The translations under genes and the position numbers were made by a program. This document shows positions 8,955 through 17,183 of a DNA stretch of 55,721 bases, one piece after another (the first letter of the stretch is position 1; each line of letters begins with the position of its first letter). The notes under the pieces are model-generated. The model saw nothing but the letters and a program-made list of their open reading frames with translations. It made no database searches and was not told the origin of the DNA. Location: contig WFOK01000014.1 of assembly GCA_015488115.1 (NCBI GenBank), forward strand, positions 1 through 55,721, read 5' to 3'. This stretch comes from Mariprofundaceae bacterium. Its GTDB lineage: Bacteria; Pseudomonadota; Zetaproteobacteria; Mariprofundales; Mariprofundaceae.

Positions 8955-10610
8955 CTACACCTCCACGACCACGGGCAACACCATCGGACGCCGACCGATC
9001 TTTCGCTTGCACCAGCGCCGAACGAACAGACGCACCTCTTCCTTGGCCGCATCGATGTCAGCCAGCGTTTCCTTGTCCATGCCCTCCAGTTCCAGTTGCA
9101 GATCACGGGACATCTCGGCCAGCAGCTCCTCGCTGACATCCGAACTCAAGACGCCGCGCGCAACAAGCTGCGGCTGCCCGAGCAGCTTGCCATCGTACTG
9201 CGTGATCAGCACGGTCGCCGAGATCATGCCATCCTCGGCCAGAATGCGCCGGTCACGCAGCACGAGATCGTCGATCTCGTCGCGGCTGGCCCCATCGACA
9301 AACACGGCCCCTGCATGGAAGCTCTCGCCCAGCCGGATGCCCTCGCCGTCAATCTCGACGCTCTGACCGTTTTCGGCGATGACCGAATGCTCGAACGGAA
9401 TGCCGCTGGCCACGGCCAGATCGCGGTGCTCGATGAGATAACGGTATTCGCCATGCACGGGATAAAAATAGCGCGGCCGGACAAGTTGCATCATCATCTT
9501 GAGTTCGTGGGCATGCGCATGGCCCGAAACGTGCAGGGGTGCCTTGCCCGCATGCAGGATGCGGGCACCGCGCCGATAGATATGGTTGTAAAGGTTGGAA
9601 ATGGTGCGTTCGTTGCCCGGTATGTTGCTCGATGAGAAGATGACCAGATCCCCTTCCTGCAGATGAAGGCCCGGGAAGCGATCCTGGGCCAGGCGCGCCA
9701 GCGCGGCCCGGCTTTCACCCTGAGAGCCGGTGGCGATGATCAACAGCTCATGGGCGGGAAAATCCTTCGCCTGTTTGATGGGAACCAGGGCACCATCGGG
9801 AATGCGCAACCGATTGAGCTGGCGCGTGATCTCGATGTTGCGCTCCAGGCTACGTCCGGCCACTGATACCCTGCGCCCGCACTCGATGGCCGCATCGATG
9901 ATCTGCTGGATGCGGAACATGTTCGAGGCAAACGTCGTGACCACAACCCTGCCGCGACAACCCGCGATGGCCTGTCTCAATGCCGGACCGACGATACGTT
10001 CCGACGGACCGCTGCCCGGTCGCGTGGCGTTTGTGGAATCGGAGACCAGCAGCACAACGCCTTCATCCCCAATCTGGGCAAAGCGATGGATGGGTGTCGG
10101 GCGGTTGTCGATCGGCGCGGGATCAAACCGGAAGTCACCGGTATGCACGACAATGCCGAGCGGCGTGCGAATGGCCAGCGAACAGGCATCCATGATCGAG
10201 TGTGTCACGGGCACGGCCTCGACCTGGAACGGACCGACTTCGATGCAGGCACCTTCCTCCGCATAGGGGCGCAAATCGGCCTTGAAGCCCTGCTCGCCGA
10301 GCTTGCCCTCAACGAGCGCGAGCGTGACCGGGGTGCCATAGATGGGCAGCTTCAGTTCCGGCCACAGGTATGGCAGTCCGCCGATGTGATCTTCATGCCC
10401 ATGCGTGAGAAGAATCGCATGCAGTGTCAGATCCATCTCGCGGAGCGCAGAGATGTCCGGCACCACGACATCGACGCCGTGTTGCCCGGGCTCGGGGAAG
10501 CCCATGCCACAGTCGACCATGACCGCATCCCTGCCCCAGGCATAGATCATCATGTTCTTGCCAAACTCGCCGACGCCGCCAAAGGGAAAGCAGCGCAACA
10601 CATCCTCCAT
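8955..10610 (-). CDS. rnj: Ribonuclease J (metallo-beta-lactamase/beta-CASP RNase)
   Basis: An endo- and 5'-3' exoribonuclease for mRNA decay and RNA processing. The metal-binding motif THGHEDHIGG lies near residue 70 and is followed by HTGDFRFD and SDSTNA. The late motifs HVSGHAHAHELK and YPVHGEYRYL are those of the RNase J branch rather than of metabolic beta-lactamase-fold enzymes. The ATG at 10610 gives 551 residues, the normal RNase J length. The upstream extension overlaps pyrE and is not conserved. It is the second gene of pyrE-rnj-ftsK-lolA. RNase J is uncommon in gammaproteobacteria, which usually depend on RNase E. Confidence 0.93.
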   Translation of the reverse strand: MEDVLRCFPFGGVGEFGKNMMIYAWGRDAVMVDCGMGFPEPGQHGVDVVVPDISALREMDLTLHAILLTHGHEDHIGGLPYLWPELKLPIYGTPVTLALVEGKLGEQGFKADLRPYAEEGACIEVGPFQVEAVPVTHSIMDACSLAIRTPLGIVVHTGDFRFDPAPIDNRPTPIHRFAQIGDEGVVLLVSDSTNATRPGSGPSERIVGPALRQAIAGCRGRVVVTTFASNMFRIQQIIDAAIECGRRVSVAGRSLERNIEITRQLNRLRIPDGALVPIKQAKDFPAHELLIIATGSQGESRAALARLAQDRFPGLHLQEGDLVIFSSSNIPGNERTISNLYNHIYRRGARILHAGKAPLHVSGHAHAHELKMMMQLVRPRYFYPVHGEYRYLIEHRDLAVASGIPFEHSVIAENGQSVEIDGEGIRLGESFHAGAVFVDGASRDEIDDLVLRDRRILAEDGMISATVLITQYDGKLLGQPQLVARGVLSSDVSEELLAEMSRDLQLELEGMDKETLADIDAAKEEVRLFVRRWCKRKIGRRPMVLPVVVEV

Positions 10611-10639
10611 ATCCGGCCCCGCGCCTTCTTCGGACCGGT

Positions 10640-11221
10640 TCACGCGTTGCCGCGGCTGCCCGGCTTGACGGCCGGCAATACGCCCTCGCGGCAAAGCGGA
10701 CACTCCTGCGGCGCATACGTTTCGACATGCAGGGCCAGCGCCGTGGCACAGGGCACGTCAAAGCGGCCCGGCTGGTCCGGCGCCCGGTCGACGACGGCCA
10801 GGATCTGCGTCGGGATGCCGCCATGCTCGCGGATCACATCCATGCACTCTCGCACGGAACCGCCCGTGGTGATCACATCCTCGACAACCAGCACGCGTGC
10901 GCCTTCGGGAATCGTAAAACCGCGGCGCAGCTGCATGAGGCCATCCTTGCGTTCCGTGAACATGAAGGGCTTGTTCAACTGGCGAGCCACCTCCTGCCCG
11001 ATCACCAGTCCACCGATTGCGGGCGAGACGACCAGATCGAAGGCATCGGGATCGATCCTGGCGATCAGCTCGGCTGCAAGCGCCTCGGCATGCCGGGGAT
11101 GCATGAGCACGAGCGCCGATTGCAAATAACGGGCGGAATGGCGTCCACTGGAAAGAATAAAATGTCCGTTGAGCAATGCACCGGCATCCTCATACATGGC
11201 AAGGATTTCGTTTTCCGTCAC
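10640..11221 (-). CDS. pyrE: Orotate phosphoribosyltransferase
   Basis: Transfers ribose-5-phosphate from PRPP to orotate in pyrimidine synthesis. The PRPP-binding motif VLVVEDVITTGGS is intact, as is the preceding segment ERKDGLMQLRRGF. I place the start at GTG 11221 because a GAGAGG site lies 9 bases upstream. This yields 193 residues beginning MTENEILAMYEDAGALL. The longer frame upstream runs into the divergent HAD gene. The C-terminus carries a CPLC pair, as in the thermophile/sulfur-bacterium type of PyrE. It heads the long minus-strand chain that continues into rnj and ftsK. Confidence 0.94.
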   Translation of the reverse strand: MTENEILAMYEDAGALLNGHFILSSGRHSARYLQSALVLMHPRHAEALAAELIARIDPDAFDLVVSPAIGGLVIGQEVARQLNKPFMFTERKDGLMQLRRGFTIPEGARVLVVEDVITTGGSVRECMDVIREHGGIPTQILAVVDRAPDQPGRFDVPCATALALHVETYAPQECPLCREGVLPAVKPGSRGNA

Positions 11222-11304
11222 GCGCTTGCACCTCTCTATCCAAGAATGCGCGCAGTGTAGCAGGTTCGTTGCGCTGACTGAACCAATAGGACTAGAATGT
11301 CCGC

Positions 11305-12078
11305 ATGGGGAAGCTGGCGATCCGGGCCGTCCTGCTTGACCTGGACGGCGTGCTTTACATCGGCCACCGTGCCATCGACGGCGCGCGTGACAGCGTGCTT
11401 CGCCTGCAGCAGGAGGGTTATGCCATCGCCGGTGTGACCAACACGACAACCATGCCGCGCAGGAGCGTCGCCGAAAAGCTGGCCACCATGGACATTCCCC
11501 TGGGTGAGGAACTGCTGTTCACACCGGCTTCCGCGGCATGTCGGCTCATCGGCAGGCACAGGGCCAAGCTTTATGTGCGCCCCGAGTTGCTCGAGGACTT
11601 CTCCGGGGTCCGGATGGATGCGGATCACCCCGAATTCGTGCTCATGGGTGACATTGGCGGCGAGGGCTATCCCCCGGAAGTCTTGCGCGAAATCTTCCTG
11701 CACATCATGGATGGCGCCCAATTGCTCGCCCTGCACAAGAATCGCTTCTGGCAAAGGCCTGATGGCTTGCATCTTGATCTGGGCTGCTTTGTCAGCGCCG
11801 TCGAATATGCGGCAAACACCGAGGCCACCGTGCTTGGCAAGCCCTCAAGGGACTTCTTTCTTGCGCTCTGCAACAAGCTGGGCGTCCACCCCGAAGCATG
11901 CCTCATGGTCGGAGACGACATCGAAAGCGATATCCTTGGCGCGCAGCAGGCCGGCATGAGGACGGCCCTGGTCAAGACGGGCAAGTACCGGGAGGAATTC
12001 GTTCGCAAACGCGGCATCCGGGCCGATCTCTTGCTTCCGAGCATTGCCGATTTGCCGGATGCCATGCATCTGCTCTAG
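11305..12078 (+). CDS. HAD-superfamily IIA hydrolase (LHPP/NagD-like phosphatase)
   Basis: A 257-residue phosphatase of the HAD IIA subclass, related to LHPP (phospholysine/phosphohistidine phosphatase) and NagD. Motif I is DLDGVLYIG (nucleophile Asp12 and general acid Asp14), motif II follows in GVTNTTT, the motif III lysine is in LGKPS, and motif IV is GDDIESDILGAQQAG. The substrate cannot be assigned. It is transcribed divergently from pyrE, with 83 bases between them. Its TAG stop is the first triplet of the dispersed repeat copy at 12076. Confidence 0.88.
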   Translation: MGKLAIRAVLLDLDGVLYIGHRAIDGARDSVLRLQQEGYAIAGVTNTTTMPRRSVAEKLATMDIPLGEELLFTPASAACRLIGRHRAKLYVRPELLEDFSGVRMDADHPEFVLMGDIGGEGYPPEVLREIFLHIMDGAQLLALHKNRFWQRPDGLHLDLGCFVSAVEYAANTEATVLGKPSRDFFLALCNKLGVHPEACLMVGDDIESDILGAQQAGMRTALVKTGKYREEFVRKRGIRADLLLPSIADLPDAMHLL

Positions 12079-12150
12079 CCCGGATTCTTCGTGACGACCA
12101 TGCGCCGGGATTTGACATGTCGAAACACAAAAAAGGTAGCATCGGCATGG
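12076..12150 (+). repeat. Dispersed intergenic repeat, copy A
   Basis: A 75-bp sequence that begins TAGCCCGGATT and ends GCATCGGCATGG. It matches 29935-30011 (opposite strand) with roughly ten differences and small gaps. Inside it are an imperfect hairpin (CCCGG paired with CCGGG about 20 bases on) and a second inverted pair (CCATGC/GCATGG), as in REP-like elements. It starts on the stop codon of the HAD gene and occupies half of the gap before the CinA-type gene. The rest of that gap (12151-12247) shows nothing I can interpret. Confidence 0.8.
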
Positions 12151-12247
12151 ACATGTTATTGAAGATGAACTCCCTGCATTTCGCGGTGCCATCCATCCGC
12201 GATCACATGAAACATCCGGGCCAGGGCAGGAGCCGGCCGGCGCGGAG

Positions 12248-13234
12248 CTAGACGCACTGAATGCCGCCCAAACGCTCCAGCAGCATGCTCAGGGCGTGAA
12301 CCGTCGTCGCCGCTTGAATGGATGCCCTGCCGCCCTCAAGGCAGCAGGACCGGCTGTCGATACTTCCATCCGGCAGCGCGATGGCCATCCAGACGGTCCC
12401 CACGGGCTTCTCCTCGCTGCCACCACCCGGGCCGGCCACGCCACTGACGGCCAGGCTGACACAGCCGGGCCGAAGCCCTCCCAGGGCCATGGCCTCCACG
12501 CATGGGCGACTGACCGCGCCCTGCTCCTCCAGGATGTCCCGACCGACGCCGAGCAGGGCTGTCTTGGCCTCGTTGGCGTAGGTGACCATGCCTCCCCACA
12601 AGACCCGTGAGGCTCCGGGCACGCGTGCAACCCGTCCGGCAACGCGCCCGGCCGTGCAGGATTCAGCCGTGACAAGACACAGTCCGGTGCGGTGAAGGGT
12701 CTGGACGACCATTTCCTCGGGCAAAAAGCCGCAATCGTTCAGCAGCAGCCCCCCCTCGCGCGTGCTCAGTCCCGGTTCGAGATCTCCCCGGCCGTCAGGG
12801 GTCCGATACACGTGCACAGGCCTTGGCTCCCGATCACCCGAGAAGAATGGCAGCCAGGCAAAGCGCTGGTAGGCGACATCCCCCGGAGGCATGAGCAGCG
12901 TTGGCCAGCGTTGCCGGTCACGCATGTAAAACCAGGCGCGGCGCGGCGGATTGTCCAGTTCGATGCACTCCCCGCCGACCACGCTTCGTGCACCGTCTTC
13001 GCCCATGCCAAGGCGGCGCCCGTGTTGCAGGACCACCCGACCGAATTCGCTTTCGTCCGCCAGCACCAGCATCCACCCCTTGGCCCCGATCCAGCCGTTG
13101 CCCCGCAAGCGATGAAACAGCACCTCGTCCGCCCCTGCCCCCCGCAACCAGGCCTTCAACCAGCCAAATGTCACTCCGGTGATGGCCAGCTCATCCCATG
13201 CGCGTTCATCGACGACAACGTGAGCCTGTCTCAT
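12248..13234 (-). CDS. CinA C-terminal (PncC) amidase domain fused to an unrecognised N-terminal domain
   Basis: The C-terminal half (about residues 175-325) is a CinA/PncC domain, which deamidates nicotinamide mononucleotide in NAD recycling. The signature AESCTAGRVAGRVARVPGAS and the later AVSGVAGPGGGSEEKPVGTV are clear. The N-terminal ~170 residues are not a normal CinA MoCF domain. They show only faint echoes of it, such as WPTLLMPPGD in place of the usual LPGPP loop. Stand-alone PncC proteins are about 165 residues, so this 328-residue form is a fusion or a strongly diverged CinA. Its ATG overlaps the pgpA stop (ATGA). Confidence 0.82.
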   Translation of the reverse strand: MRQAHVVVDERAWDELAITGVTFGWLKAWLRGAGADEVLFHRLRGNGWIGAKGWMLVLADESEFGRVVLQHGRRLGMGEDGARSVVGGECIELDNPPRRAWFYMRDRQRWPTLLMPPGDVAYQRFAWLPFFSGDREPRPVHVYRTPDGRGDLEPGLSTREGGLLLNDCGFLPEEMVVQTLHRTGLCLVTAESCTAGRVAGRVARVPGASRVLWGGMVTYANEAKTALLGVGRDILEEQGAVSRPCVEAMALGGLRPGCVSLAVSGVAGPGGGSEEKPVGTVWMAIALPDGSIDSRSCCLEGGRASIQAATTVHALSMLLERLGGIQCV

Positions 13235-13719
13235 TCCAATCCCCCCTGCCAGAACAAGGCTGCAAAGCCGAGCGCAGAACCGGCGATGATGCCGGCCATG
13301 AGATCATCGGCATGGATCGACCACCAGGGTCTGCCCCACCGCTCACAGGCCGAGACCGGCCAGGGCTTCATGATATCCAGTGCACGGAAGGCTAAGAATG
13401 CGGCCGGCCAGACCCAGACATGCACCCCCGAGAGCGGCAGCATGATCAACAGGCAGAGCCATTGTCCCAGCCATTCGTCAATGACGATCCAGCCGGGGTC
13501 CGCATCCGCAAGCCGGTCCAGCACCGGCGCACAGGCCAAGCATGCCAGTGGAAGCAGTATGATCCAGGCCAAAAGCAGAGCCTGATAACCCAGGACGTGG
13601 ATCAGCAGCCAGGCCGTCGCCAAAGCCGCCAGGCTGCCCCAGGTTCCGGGCATGCATGGCAGCCATCCGCTGCCGAAACCGGCGCAGAACCAGGGCAACA
13701 GACCACGGTCAGCCGCCAA
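13231..13719 (-). CDS. pgpA: Phosphatidylglycerophosphatase A
   Basis: Removes the phosphate from phosphatidylglycerophosphate to make phosphatidylglycerol in the inner membrane. Family motifs are GFGSGWLPCMPGTWGS, VIDEWLGQW and FRALDIMKPWPV, followed by HADDLMAGIIAG. The start is uncertain. Upstream residues are only a shadow of the conserved ThiL C-terminus, so I favour a TTG at 13719 with AAGGGG 11 bases upstream. Another TTG at 13728 is possible. It overlaps thiL and is coupled to the CinA-type gene. The thiL-pgpA-cinA order is common in proteobacteria. Confidence 0.88.
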   Translation of the reverse strand: MAADRGLLPWFCAGFGSGWLPCMPGTWGSLAALATAWLLIHVLGYQALLLAWIILLPLACLACAPVLDRLADADPGWIVIDEWLGQWLCLLIMLPLSGVHVWVWPAAFLAFRALDIMKPWPVSACERWGRPWWSIHADDLMAGIIAGSALGFAALFWQGGLE

Positions 13720-14647
13720 AATGATCAAAGCCCCTTGCTGCGGGATTGATGGGCCTGCCATCCAGCAAAAACTCGACGGCTGGGCGACCATCGTCCCTCA
13801 ATACCTCGCCGATCCGACAGGCCCCAACCTCGGAGCAGTCCAGTTCGGGCCGGGCCGCAAACAGCAAGGCATAATCCTCGCCTCCGCCTGCCGCCAGGTC
13901 CACGGCCACGTCACCTGCAAGCGACCGCAGGCGCGACCAATCGGGAAGACGGGAAAGCTCGATGCGCAAGCTGCAACGCGAGGCTGCAGCCAGGTGACCG
14001 GCATCAGCGGCCAGCCCATCGCTGACATCGATGCAGGCGCGCACGCCCATCGCGCGCAGCTGCGCACCCTCCCATAACAGCGGACGTACATGCGCAAAGG
14101 CATGCACATGCTCCTCCTCGCGCCTGCCGGCCTGCCAGTGTGCAAGACCCAGGGCCGCAAAACCCACACGACCGCAGAGCCATAGGCAGTCCCCGGGGCG
14201 CGTCCGGTCACGGCGCATGGCCGTGCCTGCCGGCAATCTTCCGGCCACGGTCACCGTGATCATGTTCATGGGCGCACAGACCGTATCCCCTCCGGCCAGG
14301 GCGAGCTTCTCCCGCTGCAGTGCCTGTCCGATACCGCGCCCCATGTCGTCCAAGGCCCCGGCATCCGGTGCCACGGCATTGACCCATGCAGCCTCGGCCC
14401 ATGCGCCCATGGCCGCAAGATCGGAAAGAGCAGCGCAGACAGCCCGCTCCGAGGCCAGATCGAGCGGAAAATCCTCAGGCCAGTGCACGCCCTGGACCGA
14501 GGTATCCGTGCTGACCACCCATTCCATGCCCTGCTCCATGCGATGCAGCGAGGCGTCATCGCCGAGCGGCAGGCTCAGCAACGGATGCTCCGTGGGGGCC
14601 CTGGTGGCGAAACAGCGCTCGATCAATTCAAACTCGCGTCCGGACAT
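13709..14647 (-). CDS. thiL: Thiamine-monophosphate kinase
   Basis: Phosphorylates thiamine monophosphate to the active cofactor TPP, the last step of thiamine synthesis. The 312-residue protein has the metal and substrate motif VSTDTSVQGVHWPEDFPL, GDDAS near the N-terminus, LALAGGDTV and the C-terminal GGGEDYALLF motif, all conserved in ThiL. The ATG at 14647 is divergent from the macro-domain gene. thiC lies elsewhere in this window (28-30 kb) and makes the pyrimidine precursor of the same pathway. Confidence 0.95.
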   Translation of the reverse strand: MSGREFELIERCFATRAPTEHPLLSLPLGDDASLHRMEQGMEWVVSTDTSVQGVHWPEDFPLDLASERAVCAALSDLAAMGAWAEAAWVNAVAPDAGALDDMGRGIGQALQREKLALAGGDTVCAPMNMITVTVAGRLPAGTAMRRDRTRPGDCLWLCGRVGFAALGLAHWQAGRREEEHVHAFAHVRPLLWEGAQLRAMGVRACIDVSDGLAADAGHLAAASRCSLRIELSRLPDWSRLRSLAGDVAVDLAAGGGEDYALLFAARPELDCSEVGACRIGEVLRDDGRPAVEFLLDGRPINPAARGFDHFGG

Positions 14648-14695
14648 GGTCGCTATCGTGCACTAGAATAAGGTATGAGACCAGAGGAGGCGAAC

Positions 14696-15190
14696 ATGCG
14701 TGTCATTCAGGGAGATATCACGGACATGAACACGGACGCCATCGTCAATGCGGCCAACAGCGGTCTGCTTGGCGGCGGCGGTGTTGACGGGGCCATCCAC
14801 AGACGGGCGGGCCCGGCTCTTGCCGAATATTGCAGGCCCCTTGCCCCCTGCCCGACCGGACAGGCCCGCATCACGCCCGGATTCGGGCTTGCCGTCCGAT
14901 GGATCATTCATACCGTGGGTCCTGTCTGGCGCGGAGGCAGACATGACGAGGCTGCGCTGCTTGCCGCATGCTATACGAACTGCCTGCATCTGTGCGCGCC
15001 CCACGGCATCCGCTCCATAGCCTTTCCCGCCATTTCCACGGGCGCCTACGGTTTCCCCAAAAGGCAGGCCGCCGAGATTGCCCTGCAGGCTTGCCGCTCC
15101 TTTCTCGCCCGTTTCGGGACGGAGCTCGAGGTCCTGTTTGTCTGTTTCGATCGCACCCAGCATGATATTTACGCCGCCCTGCTGGACTGA
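14696..15190 (+). CDS. Macro-domain protein, probable O-acetyl-ADP-ribose deacetylase
   Basis: A 164-residue single macro domain of the MacroD/YmdB type that hydrolyses O-acetyl-ADP-ribose or ADP-ribosyl esters. The N-terminal QGDITDMNTDAIVNAANSGL and the loop LLGGGGVDGAIHRRAG carry the catalytic and ligand-binding residues. The second loop AFPAISTGAYGFP is also intact. The start at 14696 is preferred over ATG 14675 because AGAGGAGG (14683-14690) is placed correctly for it. The gene is divergent from thiL. No ADP-ribosyltransferase partner is seen nearby. Confidence 0.93.
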   Translation: MRVIQGDITDMNTDAIVNAANSGLLGGGGVDGAIHRRAGPALAEYCRPLAPCPTGQARITPGFGLAVRWIIHTVGPVWRGGRHDEAALLAACYTNCLHLCAPHGIRSIAFPAISTGAYGFPKRQAAEIALQACRSFLARFGTELEVLFVCFDRTQHDIYAALLD

Positions 15191-15222
15191 TGCACGCACC
15201 TGTGCACGCCCGAGACAAGCTC

Positions 15223-15435
15223 CTAATCTGCGGGAAACAGGCTGTCCATGCCCATGGCCATCAGGATCGCGCCTGCAAGCAGGGCGCCGAGAAAGGCCGC
15301 AATCGCCCAGCCGGTCGAGCGCCAGTCCCGATCAAGCAAGGCATCCTTCAGCGTGAGCACGGCCCTGATGGCAACCAGGCACAGAAGCGCGCCCATGAAC
15401 AGCCAGAAGCCGGCGTGAACCTGGGCAAGGCTCAT
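15223..15435 (-). CDS. Small two-helix membrane protein, function unknown
   Basis: A 70-residue reading frame with two strongly hydrophobic segments (about residues 8-28 and 43-62) separated by a charged turn (LKDALLDRDWRS). The composition is that of a real small membrane protein rather than an antisense shadow. The ribosome-binding site is weak. It lies between the macro-domain gene and an outer-membrane barrel gene and downstream of the barrel's terminator. I recognise no family. Confidence 0.5.
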   Translation of the reverse strand: MSLAQVHAGFWLFMGALLCLVAIRAVLTLKDALLDRDWRSTGWAIAAFLGALLAGAILMAMGMDSLFPAD

Positions 15436-15468
15436 GCGCGCCTAGGCCCGCCTTGCGTCCAAACGCAA

Positions 15469-15490
15469 GCGGAGGCCACTAGGCCTCCGC
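15469..15490 (-). terminator. Rho-independent terminator of the outer-membrane barrel gene
   Basis: A perfect 9-bp inverted repeat (GCGGAGGCC / GGCCTCCGC) with a 4-base loop, 25 bases after the stop of the barrel gene. On the minus strand it is followed by the T-rich run TTGCGTTTG. It would separate that gene from the small membrane-protein gene. Confidence 0.7.
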
Positions 15491-15514
15491 TGCATGTGTA
15501 CCACTTCCGCTGGC

Positions 15515-16108
15515 TCAGAAGGATGTCGTAAGCGAGCCAACGGCACCCCAGATGCGCGCCTGATCGACATTCGTCAGGTTCACATCGGTCCAGTACTGAG
15601 CCCATTCGGCCCCGAGCGTCAGCTGATCATCAAGCCGCCATTCGACACCAGCGCCGTAGCTGAAGCCCGTCTTGGTCTTGCTGATGCTGGCCGCCGCCCC
15701 GAGAACCGCGGCAGTCGTCTTGAACTTGGCCGTCGTGCCGCCAAGCAGGCCGTAGAAGCGGAGATCGGGATTCACGGGAAGCTTCAGCTTGGCCAGATAG
15801 GAAAGGAAATAAGTGGACTGCAGCTTGATGTCAACCGGTATACCCGTTCCAAAGGTCGCGGGGGGATAGGTCGTCGTGCCCGTACCCGTGGCACCAATGC
15901 GCAGTTCAGCGGCGACATAATCATTGATGTCCACGCCCAGCTTGCCGTAACCGCCGAAGACCGTGTTCTTCTGGTTGAAGGCCGGACTCTCCTTCAACTC
16001 AACACCAAAGGCGCCCAGCCCGAATCCCACGTAGGGCTCGAAATCCTGTGCCTGAGCCGGTAGGGCCACCACCAGCCAAGCCGTCAAGGCAAAAAACAAA
16101 CGTTTCAT
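15515..16108 (-). CDS. Small outer-membrane beta-barrel protein
   Basis: A 197-residue protein with a signal peptide (cleavage likely after LPAQA) and alternating-residue beta strands such as EPYVGFGLGAFGVEL, YGKLGVDINDYVAAELRIG and FSYGAGVEWRLDDQLTLGAEW. It ends in LTTSF with a C-terminal aromatic. This fits an eight-stranded barrel of the OmpA-transmembrane or opacity-protein type. There is no OmpA peptidoglycan-binding domain. It is monocistronic, with GAGGAGG before the ATG, its own promoter at 16142-16170 and its own terminator. Confidence 0.82.
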   Translation of the reverse strand: MKRLFFALTAWLVVALPAQAQDFEPYVGFGLGAFGVELKESPAFNQKNTVFGGYGKLGVDINDYVAAELRIGATGTGTTTYPPATFGTGIPVDIKLQSTYFLSYLAKLKLPVNPDLRFYGLLGGTTAKFKTTAAVLGAAASISKTKTGFSYGAGVEWRLDDQLTLGAEWAQYWTDVNLTNVDQARIWGAVGSLTTSF

Positions 16109-16141
16109 CCCAACCTCCTCGTTCTCGAACGGAATGATTCA

Positions 16142-16170
16142 AGTCTAGACAGGGAAGGCCATGCAGGCAA
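16142..16170 (-). promoter_or_regulatory. Sigma-70-type promoter for the outer-membrane barrel gene
   Basis: On the minus strand TTGCCT (-35) and TAGACT (-10) are separated by exactly 17 bases. The -10 ends 33 bases before the ATG, which leaves a short leader containing a GAGGAGG site. Each hexamer matches the consensus at four of six positions. Confidence 0.45.
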
Positions 16171-16238
16171 GACAAAACACACAATGCCCTCATGGGATTG
16201 CATCTACGGCAAGCAACAGAAATAGCGACGAAAAACGC

Positions 16239-17183
16239 TCAGCCGCGCGAGGAAAGAAACGGCGTGGGATCAATGGCCTGGCCGTAACGGTGAACCTCGA
16301 AATGCAGATGCGGCCCCGTCGAGCGCCCGGAAGAACCAACCCTTCCGAGCATCGCCCCTTCCTCGACAATATCTCCCGGCCGCACCTTCAGTTCGGACAG
16401 ATGTCCATACCGCGTGACGAAGCCATGACCATGATCCACATCCACCATGTATCCGAAATCGACCATCTTGCCGGCAAACACCACGACGCCACGGGCTGCG
16501 GCCAGCACCGGGGCGCCAGCCGCATTGGCGATGTCCACGCCCTTGTGCGGCGCGGGCAGCCCGGTGAACGGGTCGGCGCGTATCCCGAATCGCGAGCTGA
16601 TCCAGCCGCCCCTGGTGGGCCAATGGTGGGGCCTGGCCTGCTCCCTGGTCTGCTTTTGCTCGAGCAGAAAGTCCACCACATTCAGATCGGCATCCAGCAC
16701 CTCAACGTCCCCCTCGATCCGGGCCAGCGTGCTCGTCAGATACTCTTGGCTGTACGGTTGCGAAAACGTCACGGGCATCGGGCCGCCGACGGAAGGAAGA
16801 TGGCCGAAATCGAATTCATGCGCATCAAGCTTGGCCGAAGCGACAAGCTGCCGGCCCAAGGCATCAAGCCGGGCAAGCCTGGCCTGCACCAGCCCCAGCC
16901 GGGAAGCCAGCAAGGCCACCTTTTGCTGCTCGATGTCCAGCGCATCATGGAGACGCCGGATCTCGCCGCGATCATGCTCCAGCTCATGCTGCAGCATGGA
17001 CCATTGCCGGTTGCGATCCACAGCCAGCCAGCTCTGATAGCCTCCCCAGCAGCCAAACGCAAGGGACGCACCCACCAGCGCAAGCAACGCGCGCCGCGAG
17101 AAAAAAACACCTGAACTCAGGGCAGCTTTGATCTTGAAACTCAAACACCTCATGAAGCTGCGCTTGCTAACTTCAACGAACAT
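16239..17183 (-). CDS. M23-family (LytM) peptidoglycan endopeptidase, membrane-anchored
   Basis: A periplasmic zinc endopeptidase that cuts peptide cross-links. An N-terminal membrane anchor (ALLALVGASLAFGCWGGY) is followed by a coiled-coil stretch (about 60 residues around ELEHDRGEIRRLHDAL) and the M23 domain. The catalytic set is complete: HKGVD, RYGHLSEL and PHLHFEV. I take the ATG at 17183, which lies in the centre of the palindrome ACGAACATGTTCGT. A second ATG at 17153 is possible. Neither has a strong ribosome-binding site. The gene is divergent from rnd. Confidence 0.88.
   Translation of the reverse strand: MFVEVSKRSFMRCLSFKIKAALSSGVFFSRRALLALVGASLAFGCWGGYQSWLAVDRNRQWSMLQHELEHDRGEIRRLHDALDIEQQKVALLASRLGLVQARLARLDALGRQLVASAKLDAHEFDFGHLPSVGGPMPVTFSQPYSQEYLTSTLARIEGDVEVLDADLNVVDFLLEQKQTREQARPHHWPTRGGWISSRFGIRADPFTGLPAPHKGVDIANAAGAPVLAAARGVVVFAGKMVDFGYMVDVDHGHGFVTRYGHLSELKVRPGDIVEEGAMLGRVGSSGRSTGPHLHFEVHRYGQAIDPTPFLSSRG

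Noticed and set aside
12151-12247. Small open frame after the repeat, before the CinA-type gene stop
   Set aside because: No ribosome-binding site, repeat-derived start and no coding-like composition.
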